From Acidobacteriota bacterium (lineage in GTDB: Bacteria; Acidobacteriota; Vicinamibacteria; Vicinamibacterales; JAKQTR01), in contig JAPKZO010000040.1 of NCBI GenBank assembly GCA_026393755.1, positions 103,311 through 167,310 of the forward strand: a DNA stretch of 64,000 bases, written 5' to 3'. Both the position numbers and the translations under genes were made by a program. The notes under the pieces were generated by a model, which was not told where the DNA came from, did no database searches, and was given only the letters and a program-made list of their open reading frames with translations. How positions within the stretch are numbered: the first letter of the stretch is position 1; each line of letters opens with the position of its first letter. Positions 52,223 through 61,056 of this stretch are shown here, in pieces.

Positions 52223-53412
52223 AGATCCTGTACGTGGCGCTCGACCAGCGCGTGCCTGGCACCACGGGCGGGTCGGTCCATGTGCAGTCGGTGGCCGCCG
52301 GCCTGGCGGCCCTCGGTCACGACGTTGATGTGCTCACCACACCAGGCAGCGGCCCGTTCCCAACCGGCCGGGCTAAGTGGCATGCGATGTCCCCGCCGCT
52401 CGGGATGCGCCACCTGCGCGCCCTGCGCGCCGACGCGGTCGCCCGGATGGCCCGCCGCGTAACCGCCGACGTCGTCATCGAGCGCTACCACAACTTCGGC
52501 GGTGAAGGCATCCGAGCGGCCGACGCCGTAGGGGCGCTGGCCGTGCTCGAAGTCAATGCCCCGGTCATCGATTACCCGGGATCGCCCAAAGCGTGGCTCG
52601 ATCGTCTTCTTGTCGTCGAGCCGATGCGCCGATGGCGCGACTGGCAGTGCCGGCACGCCGATCTGCTCATCACGCCGACCGCCGCCATCGTTCCCGCGTT
52701 CGTGGAGCCGGATCGCATCGTGGAGATCGAGTGGGGCGCCGACACAGATGCGTTCAAGCCGGGCGCCGAGGGCCCGTTGCCGTTCACCAGAGAACCGGGT
52801 TCCGTCGTTGCGGTATTCGCCGGAGCGTTTCGTCGGTGGCACGGAGCCATCGATCTGGTCCGTGCCGCCCGCGCCTTGCGCGAGCGCGGACAGCGCGGTC
52901 TTCAGGTTGTGCTGATCGGGGACGGCCCCGAATGGTCGCGCGTCAAGGAAGCCGCTTCTCAGGTGCCGGGGATTGTGCTGACCGGCGCGATTGCGCACGA
53001 TCAGATGCCGGCGTGTCTGGCTGCCGCCGACATCGGCGTCGCTCCATTCGATCTCGAGACGCATCCGCCGCTTCAGCTCGCGTTCTACTGGTCACCGCTC
53101 AAGGTGTTCGAGTACATGGCAGCGGGCCTTCCCGTGGTGGCACCGGCGATTCCCCGCCTCGCCAGCATCGTGAGGTCAGATCACGAAGGTGTGCTCTACA
53201 ATCCCCGTGAGCCCGGCGGTCTGGCCGGAGCGCTCGAGCGCCTGGTCGAAGACGCCGGGTTGCGGCAGACGCAGGGGCGCGCCGCCCGCGAGCGCGTGGC
53301 GGCTTTGTACAGCTGGAAGGCCCATTGCCGGCGACTCGACGAGGCGTTGATCTCGGCGCTCGACGCCCGTCTGGCGTCGGGCCACCCGCCACGGGGCAGG
53401 CACACGTCCTGA
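52219..53412 (+). CDS. GT4-family glycosyltransferase (2)
   Basis: 397 residues from ATG 52219. The N-terminus MKILYVALDQRVPGTTGGSVHVQ has the Gly-rich acceptor-side loop. The donor half has VAVFAGAFRRWHGAIDLV, VVLIGDGPEW and YWSPLKVFEYMAAGLPVVAPAI (EX7E-type). It acts in the cytoplasm as a retaining glycosyltransferase. It overlaps the previous gene by 4 bases and the next by one (TGATG), so the whole group is translationally coupled. The sequence APFDLETHPPLQLAFYWSP before the donor motif is unusually long for the family but keeps the fold. Confidence 0.87.
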   Translation: MKILYVALDQRVPGTTGGSVHVQSVAAGLAALGHDVDVLTTPGSGPFPTGRAKWHAMSPPLGMRHLRALRADAVARMARRVTADVVIERYHNFGGEGIRAADAVGALAVLEVNAPVIDYPGSPKAWLDRLLVVEPMRRWRDWQCRHADLLITPTAAIVPAFVEPDRIVEIEWGADTDAFKPGAEGPLPFTREPGSVVAVFAGAFRRWHGAIDLVRAARALRERGQRGLQVVLIGDGPEWSRVKEAASQVPGIVLTGAIAHDQMPACLAAADIGVAPFDLETHPPLQLAFYWSPLKVFEYMAAGLPVVAPAIPRLASIVRSDHEGVLYNPREPGGLAGALERLVEDAGLRQTQGRAARERVAALYSWKAHCRRLDEALISALDARLASGHPPRGRHTS

Positions 53413-54677
53413 TGCGCATCCTCATCGCGACCGACGCGTTTCCTCCCCGCTGCGGCGGCAGCGGCTGGAGCACGTACGAGCTGGCGCGTGGATTGCGCCG
53501 GCGCGGCCACGATCTGGCCATCGTCCAGCCGCGCCCAGGGCAGGCGGCCAGCGGCACACGCGAATACGACGGGTTCCGGATCGAGGAGATGGCCGCGGCC
53601 GCGCCCGCCGTGCCGTTTCTCAGGAACGTCTTCAAGAACGAGCGGCTGTGGGCGCGACTCGCCGAGCGCATCGGGGAAGTGGCGCGAGCCTTCCGCGCCG
53701 ACATCATCCACGCGCAGCACGTCCTGACCGCTCCAGCCGCAGTGGTGGCCGGACAGGCGGCGGGGATCCCTGTCGTGTGCACCGTGCGCGACTACTGGCC
53801 CGTCTGCTACTGGGCGACGCTGATTCACGATCCGCGCGCGGCCACGCTCTGCCCGGCCTGTTCGCCGGGCATGATGACGCGGTGCGTGCGACCACGCGCC
53901 GGAGCGATGTGGCCGGCGGCCCTGCCGTTCATTCCGTACATGCGCGGCAACCTCCGGCGCAAGCAACGGTCCCTGGCGCGTGCCGACGCCATCGTCGCGG
54001 TCGGTTCGAAGATGGGACGGGATCTGGCGGCACGGTCCGATCGGTTGCGGCACGCCCGCATCGAAGTGATTCCGAACGCGGTGGACATCAACGGCCTGCG
54101 GGCCGCGGCTGCCGGCGCGGCCGCGCCGCTTGGAGAGCCATACGCCGTGTTTGTCGGCAAACTCGAGCTGAACAAGGGGGCGGCGTTCCTGCTGCCGGCT
54201 GTCGAGCGGGCGCATCTGCCCTGGCCGCTGGTGGTGGTGGGCGACGGGGCGCTGCGCGGACAGATCGAGGCCGAGGCCCGGCGGCTCGGGCGGGACGTGC
54301 GAGTCACCGGGTGGCTTGGGCGTGACGAGGCGCTGGCGTGGCTGGCGCATGCGTCTCTACTGGTGTTTCCGTCCTACGGCCCCGAGTCGTTGAGTCGCGT
54401 CCTGCTCGAGGCGTGCGCGCTCGGCGTGCCGGTCGCGGCGATGGCGACCGGCGGCACGCCCGACATCATCGAGCACAACGTCACCGGTCTACTCTCGGCC
54501 ACGCCCGACGAACTGGGCGACCATGTGGCGCGCCTCGTCAGCGACAGGACGCTGGCCGATCGGCTGGCGGCCGACGCGCGTGACCACATCGAACGGCTCT
54601 TCGACGCCTCGAGCGTCGCGGCGCGCACCGAGGCGCTCTACGCGGACGTCCTCGCAGCGAGAGGCCCGCGTGTCTGA
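53412..54677 (+). CDS. GT4-family glycosyltransferase (3)
   Basis: 421 residues from ATG 53412. It begins MRILIATDAFPPRCGGSGWST, typical of GT4 acceptor domains, and has VFVGKLELNKGAAFLLPA, LVVVGDGALRG and the EX7E region PESLSRVLLEACALGVPVA in the donor half. An insert of about 60 residues between the halves carries DYWPVCYWATLIHDPRAATLCPAC, with several cysteines. This is reminiscent of the zinc-like Cys insert seen in some GT4 subgroups. The next gene begins 8 bp before its stop. Confidence 0.87.
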   Translation: MRILIATDAFPPRCGGSGWSTYELARGLRRRGHDLAIVQPRPGQAASGTREYDGFRIEEMAAAAPAVPFLRNVFKNERLWARLAERIGEVARAFRADIIHAQHVLTAPAAVVAGQAAGIPVVCTVRDYWPVCYWATLIHDPRAATLCPACSPGMMTRCVRPRAGAMWPAALPFIPYMRGNLRRKQRSLARADAIVAVGSKMGRDLAARSDRLRHARIEVIPNAVDINGLRAAAAGAAAPLGEPYAVFVGKLELNKGAAFLLPAVERAHLPWPLVVVGDGALRGQIEAEARRLGRDVRVTGWLGRDEALAWLAHASLLVFPSYGPESLSRVLLEACALGVPVAAMATGGTPDIIEHNVTGLLSATPDELGDHVARLVSDRTLADRLAADARDHIERLFDASSVAARTEALYADVLAARGPRV

Positions 54678-55944
54678 CCGCGCCACGTTCCCGGAGGGAC
54701 TGAGGGTCGCCGTGCTGAGCCGGTCGGTCTTTCCCCTGCACGGCGTGGGCGGCCTCGAGCGGCATGTGTACGATCTGGTGGCCGCACTGGCCAGGCGCGA
54801 TGTTCGCATCACGCTCATCACGCGCGAAGGCCGGGATCCGGTCTCTCTCGGCGCGCTCGACGATCCGAGAGTCACCATCCGGACGATTCCGTATCGGACG
54901 TTTCCTGGAGCCAATCGCCGGGGCACCACGATTCTCGACCGATCGACGGCGTATCCGTTGTTCGGCTACCGGGCAGGCAGGGCAGCAGCTGCCCTCGTCG
55001 ATGCTCGTCAGGTCGATCTCGTGTACGGCCTTGGCGCCAGCACGCTCGGCTACGCGATCGCGCGCAGCCGGCGAAGGCTAGAGACCCGGCCGTTCGTCTT
55101 CAATCCACAGGGGCTGGAGGAATTCGGCGGCATGGACGGTTCGTACGGCGGCCGGCGCGCCAAGCGGATCGGCTACGCGCCGTTGCGCTGCGCCGTCCGG
55201 ATCTGCTCGAACGCGGCCGACCGCGTCATCGCCACGGACCGGGCGATCGAACCCGCCATCGCCCGTCACCTCGGCGTCGGTCCCGATCGGATGCGCCTGG
55301 TCCCCAACGCGATCGATCTCGCCGGCTGCGAGGCGCAGGCGACATCTGGCGATGGAGAACAGATTCGGGCCCGATACGGCATTCTCCCCGAGGAGACCGT
55401 GTTGCTCAGCGTCGGACGGATTGAACGCAACAAGGGCTTTCACGTGCTTGTCGATGCCCTGGCCGCAATGCGGGATCTGCCGTGGCGCTGGGTGCTCGTG
55501 GGCGACGGGCCGCTTCGTGTGGAGCTCGAAGAACGCGTACGCGGAGCGGGGCTGGCGGATCGAATGCTGCTGCTCGGGCGGCTCGACGACCGTGCGCTTC
55601 ACGCGTGGTACGAAGCGGCCACGCTCTTTGTCCATCCCACGCTCTACGAGGGCAGCTCGATCGTGACGCTCGAGGCGATGGCGCACCGCCGAGCCGTGGT
55701 CGCCAGCCGCGCCGGCGGACTGCCAGACAAAGTGCGGGACGGACACACCGGCTGGCTCGTACCGCCGGGGAATGCGCAGGCTCTGGCCACGACGTTGCGC
55801 GTGGCACTGGCAGAGCCGGGGCGTCTGTCTGAAATGGGTCTGGCCGGACGAGCCCTGGTTGACGCAGAATTCTCCTGGACCACCGTGACCGACCGCCTGC
55901 TGGCGGTCTTCTCCGAACTGCTGTACGAGACGAGGTCGTCGTGA
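54670..55944 (+). CDS. GT4-family glycosyltransferase (4)
   Basis: 424 residues from GTG 54670, which is preceded by GAGG five bases upstream and overlaps the previous stop by 8 bp. RVAVLSRSVFPLHGVGGLERHV is the acceptor loop. LLSVGRIERNKGFHVLVDAL, WVLVGDGPLR and PTLYEGSSIVTLEAMAHRRAVVAS mark the donor domain with its EX7E glutamates. It is the best match to the textbook GT4 pattern of the four. Donor and acceptor are unknown. The following gene overlaps its stop by 4 bases (GTGA). Confidence 0.9.
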   Translation: MSDRATFPEGLRVAVLSRSVFPLHGVGGLERHVYDLVAALARRDVRITLITREGRDPVSLGALDDPRVTIRTIPYRTFPGANRRGTTILDRSTAYPLFGYRAGRAAAALVDARQVDLVYGLGASTLGYAIARSRRRLETRPFVFNPQGLEEFGGMDGSYGGRRAKRIGYAPLRCAVRICSNAADRVIATDRAIEPAIARHLGVGPDRMRLVPNAIDLAGCEAQATSGDGEQIRARYGILPEETVLLSVGRIERNKGFHVLVDALAAMRDLPWRWVLVGDGPLRVELEERVRGAGLADRMLLLGRLDDRALHAWYEAATLFVHPTLYEGSSIVTLEAMAHRRAVVASRAGGLPDKVRDGHTGWLVPPGNAQALATTLRVALAEPGRLSEMGLAGRALVDAEFSWTTVTDRLLAVFSELLYETRSS

Positions 55945-57476
55945 CCGAACGAGAGTGGCGAGAAGCGTCCGACATCAAGCCGTCCGCGCTGGCCCTGGTG
56001 CTGGTGGTGGCCATCGGGTTCGCGCTCCGGGTGTGGAACATCGGCTCTGGCGTGCCGTTCGCGGTCGGCATCGACGAGCCCGCGATCATGTCGACGGTCG
56101 TGCGCATCCTGAAGTCAGGCGACTTCAATCCCCACTTCTTCGAATACCCGACGGGCGTCGTCTACTTTCAACTGGGCGTCGCCGTCGTCCAGTTCCTGCA
56201 TGGGGCGATGCGCCATGCCTGGTACGCCGTCGAGCAGGTCGGTATGGCGGATTTCTATCTGTGGGGCCGGATCGCCACGGCCACTCTGGGGACGGCCACG
56301 ATTCTGCTCCTGCACCAGGTGGGAATGCGCTGGGGAGCGCGCCATGCGTTGTTGGCCGCCGGATTGTTCGCCGTGATGCCGCTCCAGGTGCGCGAAGCGC
56401 ATTTTGCGCTGACCGACACGCCGCTGGTTTTCTGTGTCACGCTCACGCTGCTGCTGTCGCTGCGCGCGCTGGAGAAGCCAACGACGCTCGCCTTCGTCCT
56501 GGCGGGGGCCGCGGCGGGCCTCTCGGCTGGCGTGAAGTACAACGGCCTCTACGCGGCGATCCTGCCGCTGACAGCGGCGCTGATGGCGCAGGCGACGCGC
56601 CAGCGTTCACTCACCAACGTCGTGCTGGTCGCCGGTTCGTCGGTGGCCGCCTTCTTTGTCACGACGCCGTACGCCATTCTCGATCTGCCGAATTTCCTCA
56701 ACGGATTTGGGACGCAAACGCGGGCGTTCGTACCCAGGCAGCCTGGCGGCAAGTCCACGGCCGTCATCTATGCCGAGCACCTCGTGGCGAATCTCGGCTG
56801 GCCGGCGTTCCTGCTGGCGATCGCCGGATTGGTGTTGAGCGTGGTGCGCATGTTCCGTGGCCCTGTTCATGCGCGGTGGGTGATGCTGGTGGCGTTCCCG
56901 GTGCTCTTCTTCAATCTCATTACGGGATGGAGTTTCCTCTTCGCGCGGTACGCGCTGCCGATCGTGCCTTTCATGTGCCTGTGGGCGGCCATCGCCACCA
57001 TCTCCGGCGTGAGCCTGCTGCGCCGGTTCGACATCCCGCGCGTGGTTCGCACGACACTGATCGTGGGACTGACCGTCGCGGCGCTGCTTCCGCCGTCGGT
57101 GAAGTCGGTGCGGTGGGTACGAGGATTCGGCACGAAGACGACGCAGGCGCTCGCCTACCAGTGGCTGACTCACAACGTGTGGTTTCAGTCGAAGGTCGTG
57201 TCAGAGGCCAGGGGACTGGATCTGCCGCCTGAGCGCTACAAGTTCACTGCGGTCAGGTCGCTGGCGGACCGCGACCCGGCCACCTTTCTCGCGGACGGCA
57301 CCGAGTGGATCGTGTTGTCGTCGGACGCGTGGGGCGGTTCGGCCCAAGCGGGTGGAGTGCGGCCGGCGCCCGCGGCCTACGCCGGGCTTGAGGCTGGCAG
57401 CACCGAGGTCAAGGTCATCGAACCGACGCCTGCGAACCCCGGGCCCGTCATCCGCATTCGGAAGGTGTCGAGATAG
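55941..57476 (+). CDS. GT-C/PMT-like membrane glycosyltransferase
   Basis: 511 residues, about twelve predicted helices. The first periplasmic loop holds VGIDEPAIMSTVV (Asp45, Glu46) and then HFFEYPTGVVYF, the acidic catalytic loop and partner motif of GT39/ArnT-like enzymes. It likely uses a polyprenyl-phosphate sugar as donor outside the inner membrane. Start: GTG at 55941, overlapping the previous gene by 4 bases. It is the last gene of the operon; the convergent periplasmic-protein gene ends only 3 bp away, leaving no room for a separate terminator. Together with the GT-C-like protein at the operon start, it gives the cluster two extracytoplasmic sugar-transfer candidates. Confidence 0.83.
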   Translation: MTEREWREASDIKPSALALVLVVAIGFALRVWNIGSGVPFAVGIDEPAIMSTVVRILKSGDFNPHFFEYPTGVVYFQLGVAVVQFLHGAMRHAWYAVEQVGMADFYLWGRIATATLGTATILLLHQVGMRWGARHALLAAGLFAVMPLQVREAHFALTDTPLVFCVTLTLLLSLRALEKPTTLAFVLAGAAAGLSAGVKYNGLYAAILPLTAALMAQATRQRSLTNVVLVAGSSVAAFFVTTPYAILDLPNFLNGFGTQTRAFVPRQPGGKSTAVIYAEHLVANLGWPAFLLAIAGLVLSVVRMFRGPVHARWVMLVAFPVLFFNLITGWSFLFARYALPIVPFMCLWAAIATISGVSLLRRFDIPRVVRTTLIVGLTVAALLPPSVKSVRWVRGFGTKTTQALAYQWLTHNVWFQSKVVSEARGLDLPPERYKFTAVRSLADRDPATFLADGTEWIVLSSDAWGGSAQAGGVRPAPAAYAGLEAGSTEVKVIEPTPANPGPVIRIRKVSR

Positions 57477-57479
57477 GAT

Positions 57480-58121
57480 TCAACGGGCGGGCAGGTACAG
57501 TTCGTTCACGTCGGCCCTTCGGCGAAGGCGGGCGAGCCAGGCGTCGATCGCCTGGGCGCGGCGGACTTCCTGAAGGCTTTCCTGCACGAGATCCCTGGCT
57601 TCCTCCAGTGTGAGCTGGCGCCCGTCGCGCATGAATCGAGTCGGGTTGGCTGAGTAGTGGAGCCGCAGTTCCTCGTCGGTCCCTGGCAGGATCGACTCAA
57701 ACCGCGTTCGCAGGTATTGCTGCACGCGGACGGTATCGCGCACAAACCGCCTCGCGCCGTCTTCGTCAAGCCCGAGCGAGGACAGCGCCGCCGCCACGCC
57801 TTTTCCGCCCGCAAGCTTCTTGCGAATCTCCGAGAACACGGGATCGGCCGCGGCCACATCGGCGTCGGGCGTCTCGTACCGATTGATCTCGTCGAGCACC
57901 AGTTGGCGATCGACCAGCCACTGCATCGCGACGGTCACCGGATCGCCGGCATCACGGGTTTCCACCAGACCGAACAGGATGGCGGTGCGCGCGTCAGACA
58001 GCGTGATCACTGTACCGGACACGACGGCGATGACACGGTCCAGCAGTTCGCTCGCGCGGACCTCCGCGATTCCGGCCACCAGCACCAGCCCGACCGCGAA
58101 CGCGCGCGCACGACGGTTCAT
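57480..58121 (-). CDS. SurA-N-like periplasmic protein
   Basis: 213 residues from ATG 58121, which has GGAG six bases upstream. The signal peptide (about 1-23, ending EVRA) is followed by SELLDRVIAVVSGTVITLSDAR. This is the typical start of SurA N-terminal chaperone domains. The remainder is helical, with a late segment (QLTLEEARDLVQESLQEVRRAQAIDAWLARLRRR) like the C-terminal SurA helix. No parvulin prolyl-isomerase domain is present, so it would be a chaperone-only form. It is 13 bp downstream of the Omp85 gene on the same strand and probably helps deliver unfolded outer-membrane proteins to it. The longer frame starting inside the Omp85 gene is not credible. Confidence 0.8.
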   Translation of the reverse strand: MNRRARAFAVGLVLVAGIAEVRASELLDRVIAVVSGTVITLSDARTAILFGLVETRDAGDPVTVAMQWLVDRQLVLDEINRYETPDADVAAADPVFSEIRKKLAGGKGVAAALSSLGLDEDGARRFVRDTVRVQQYLRTRFESILPGTDEELRLHYSANPTRFMRDGRQLTLEEARDLVQESLQEVRRAQAIDAWLARLRRRADVNELYLPAR

Positions 58122-58134
58122 GTCCATCTCCGAC

Positions 58135-61056
58135 TCAGAAGGCCTGACCGATGCTGATGTGGAGCGCCAGACGGTGCTCAGAAAACGTCCCGAACGATTG
58201 AAGCGCGCCCAGTTTGAATCCGACGTCCACCCGCAGAGGCCCGACCAGCGACTTGTAGCGGATGCCAAACCCGGCAGAACTTCGCAGATGCGTCAGACTG
58301 AGGTCGGTCACCTCGCTGAACACGTTGCCACAATCAACGAACGCCGCCACACCAAGATCACGCCACAGCGCCATCCGCAATTCGCTGTTCAGAATGATCT
58401 CCGCGTGCCCCCCCTTCGGCGTGCCGTCCCGGTCGAACGTGTCGGGCCGTCCGAGTCGATCGAGCTGGAACCCGCGCACCGTCGTGTCGCCGCCGGCAAA
58501 GAACCGTTCATTGGCGGGCAGGTCACGGACACTCTGGTACGTCGGTTGGCCATCGGAGTCCAGGACAGGCTGGCCGCCCGCGTCGAGCACCTTGACCGTG
58601 CGGCGAAAGCCGGTCCCCAGCCCCAGCCGGGCGCCAGCGGCCAAGACGATGCGTCGGCTGGTGGGCAGTTGCCGGTAGATGAAGGCCTGGCCGAACAGTT
58701 TCGCGAACCCGACCTCGGATCCGATCTGCCGCAGGGCCAGGTCTCCGCTGGCGCTCACCAGCTTCCCTTTTCCGGGATCGAGCGCATCGTCGCGCGTGTC
58801 GCGCACCGCGGACGCCGACAGGATCGACAATCGCACCTGCGGGAACAGGCGGTCGATAAGCGGTCGGTCGATCGCGTTGATCTGGTCGTCGAAAATCTCA
58901 TTGCGCTCGAATGAGTACTGGCCGAGCAGACTCCAGCCGCTGGCCAGCCGTTCGCCGATGTCGATCCGCGCCGAGCGGCGCCTATAGCGGAAACTGGTGC
59001 GGCTGGCCTTTTCCAGCACGGCCGAGACCTGCAGATCGGCCCGCGTATTGAGGAACCGTGGCTCCCGGTACGAGCCGATGACGCGGTACTCGAGGTTGGT
59101 GGCCGTGATGGTGACCGGGGTCGCCAGCGGGTCCGCCGCGGTGATCGTGCCGTGCCGCCTGAATGACACGCGGCTGAACAGGTTGACTGATCGGTTCTTG
59201 CCCCAGAGATTCCGGCGGCCGATCTCGACGAAGGCGCGGGGCGCGAATTCGTTGGTCTCGACTTTCTGGAACTCGACGCCGCCGCCATAGCCCAGCGTCA
59301 TGGCCGCTGACTCCTCGACTGTCACCAGAACGTCACTCCGCCCTTCCTGACCGTGCTGCAGTTCCGAAATGGTGACGCGCCGGAAGAGGCCGAGAGCCGC
59401 CAGTTTCCGCTGGCTCTGTCTGACGCGTTCGTCGCCGAGTGGTTCGCCGGGCCGAATCTCGAGCTCGCGTCTGATGGTGGCCTCGCTCACGCGCTGGTTG
59501 CCCACCACGAGGATTCGATCGACGATGACTTTGGGCCCCTCCTGGATGACGAATCGGACGGGAACGTCAGCACCCGTGTCGGCCGGCGGTGGATCGACAC
59601 GGACATGGGCCCGCCGGAATCCCTGATTGAGGTACTCGGTCTCCAGCCGGTCACGGTCCTCATCGATCACCGGTTGGTAGTAGGGCCCACCCTCGCGCAG
59701 CGTCAGGACCGCGCGCAGGGCGGTCTCGGACAGTTGATCTCGCCCCGCGAACGTGATGCTCCGCACGGTTCGACACGGCCCTTCGTTGACGGCCACCGTG
59801 ATCGTGACGGCGCGTTCGCCTGCAGTCGATCCCGAAACGACAAGGCTCGGGTTGATGCCGACGCTCGCATACCCTAGCTGCCGGTACACAGTCTTCAGAG
59901 CCTCCAAATCAGCGTCGAGCTGTCCCCTGACAAACGGCTGCCCCCGCACGATCTTGATGAACGGCTTCAGGACACTCTGCGCCACGGCCGCGGTGCCCGT
60001 AATCGTGACGTCCTCAGCCACGCGATACAGCGGCCCGCGTCTGATGGTGAATTCGACCTTCAACCGGTCGTTCGACTCGCTCACCGTGACCTTCGCCGAG
60101 GCGTCCCCGTACCCGCGAGCCTTCCAGTACTCCTTGATGCGCCCCTCCGAGTCTTCGAGCAGATCCTGGTCGACCAAGGCCTCGCGCTCGATGGGGACCA
60201 GTTCGGCCTGCACGGCCGGCGGCAGCGGGTCGCCGGCAAACACCAGCGACACGAGCAGGCCTCTCGTCACGGTGACGGCCAGATCCACTGCGTCCCGACT
60301 GCTGTTGATGTTGGAGTCCGAGACGACCTTGGCTTGGAAGTAGCCTGCCTTCCGCAGGCCGGCGGCGTAGGCGTCGAGTTGGCGCTTCAGAGCGGCGGGC
60401 TGGTACTCGGCCCCCTCCCGGAGGTTCAGTTGCTGGCGCAGCGCGTCCACCACGTCGGCCGGAGAACCACTGAACCGGACTGTCCTGAGGCGGGCCCTGG
60501 CCCCGGCGGTAACCTCGAACACGAGGTCTCCGGCGCCTGCCTCGACATCACCGAAAGGCACTGGCTTCACCACCGCCCGCAGGTACCCCTCGCCCGCGTA
60601 GAAGTCCTCGAGCGTCCGTGCGATATCGATGCCTCGCCCCACAGGTGGGGTCGCACCGAATCGCTCGGTGACGACGCCGAGCAAGGTCGTTTCCGAGAGG
60701 CCCAGCGATCCCCGGAAGACGATCCGCTGGAGATCGCGCAGCGGGAACAGCGTGACATCCACGCGCACGCCGGCGCCATCGGCGGTGGCCTCGACCCGGA
60801 CATCGAGATAGCGCCGCATCCCCATGATGTGGGTAATCGTGTCGCGGACCGCCTTCATCGAGAGCGGATCGCCGCGATGAATATCCAGCAGGGCGTTCAG
60901 CTGTTCGTCCTCGACCGCGCGGCCTGCCAGGACGATGCGAACATCTGACACGGGGAGACCCACCCAATGCGACACGTCCTGTGCCTGGGCGCGCGAAACC
61001 GGCGTGACCGAGAGCGCGAGCGCCAGGGCGGCGGTCCAGCCGACGCGGCAGGCCAT
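58135..61056 (-). CDS. BamA/TamA-family Omp85 protein with about seven POTRA repeats
   Basis: 973 residues from ATG 61056; the signal peptide ends about residue 26 (AQAQ). By eye I divide the periplasmic part into seven POTRA-like units: about 27-106, 107-185, 186-266, 267-341, 342-426, 427-507 and 508-582. Each has the strand-helix-helix-strand-strand pattern, and the later ones carry signatures such as ILVVGNQRVSEATIRREL. Residues 583-973 form the 16-strand barrel, with FAGGDTTVRGFQLDRLG (the Omp85 loop-6 VRGF motif) and an aromatic C-terminus (GQAF). The start overlaps the tamB stop by one base. Proteobacterial BamA has five POTRAs and TamA three, so this is larger. It folds or inserts outer-membrane proteins; because of tamB it may combine BamA and TamA roles. 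A GTG two codons upstream is an alternative start. Confidence 0.88.
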   Translation of the reverse strand: MACRVGWTAALALALSVTPVSRAQAQDVSHWVGLPVSDVRIVLAGRAVEDEQLNALLDIHRGDPLSMKAVRDTITHIMGMRRYLDVRVEATADGAGVRVDVTLFPLRDLQRIVFRGSLGLSETTLLGVVTERFGATPPVGRGIDIARTLEDFYAGEGYLRAVVKPVPFGDVEAGAGDLVFEVTAGARARLRTVRFSGSPADVVDALRQQLNLREGAEYQPAALKRQLDAYAAGLRKAGYFQAKVVSDSNINSSRDAVDLAVTVTRGLLVSLVFAGDPLPPAVQAELVPIEREALVDQDLLEDSEGRIKEYWKARGYGDASAKVTVSESNDRLKVEFTIRRGPLYRVAEDVTITGTAAVAQSVLKPFIKIVRGQPFVRGQLDADLEALKTVYRQLGYASVGINPSLVVSGSTAGERAVTITVAVNEGPCRTVRSITFAGRDQLSETALRAVLTLREGGPYYQPVIDEDRDRLETEYLNQGFRRAHVRVDPPPADTGADVPVRFVIQEGPKVIVDRILVVGNQRVSEATIRRELEIRPGEPLGDERVRQSQRKLAALGLFRRVTISELQHGQEGRSDVLVTVEESAAMTLGYGGGVEFQKVETNEFAPRAFVEIGRRNLWGKNRSVNLFSRVSFRRHGTITAADPLATPVTITATNLEYRVIGSYREPRFLNTRADLQVSAVLEKASRTSFRYRRRSARIDIGERLASGWSLLGQYSFERNEIFDDQINAIDRPLIDRLFPQVRLSILSASAVRDTRDDALDPGKGKLVSASGDLALRQIGSEVGFAKLFGQAFIYRQLPTSRRIVLAAGARLGLGTGFRRTVKVLDAGGQPVLDSDGQPTYQSVRDLPANERFFAGGDTTVRGFQLDRLGRPDTFDRDGTPKGGHAEIILNSELRMALWRDLGVAAFVDCGNVFSEVTDLSLTHLRSSAGFGIRYKSLVGPLRVDVGFKLGALQSFGTFSEHRLALHISIGQAF

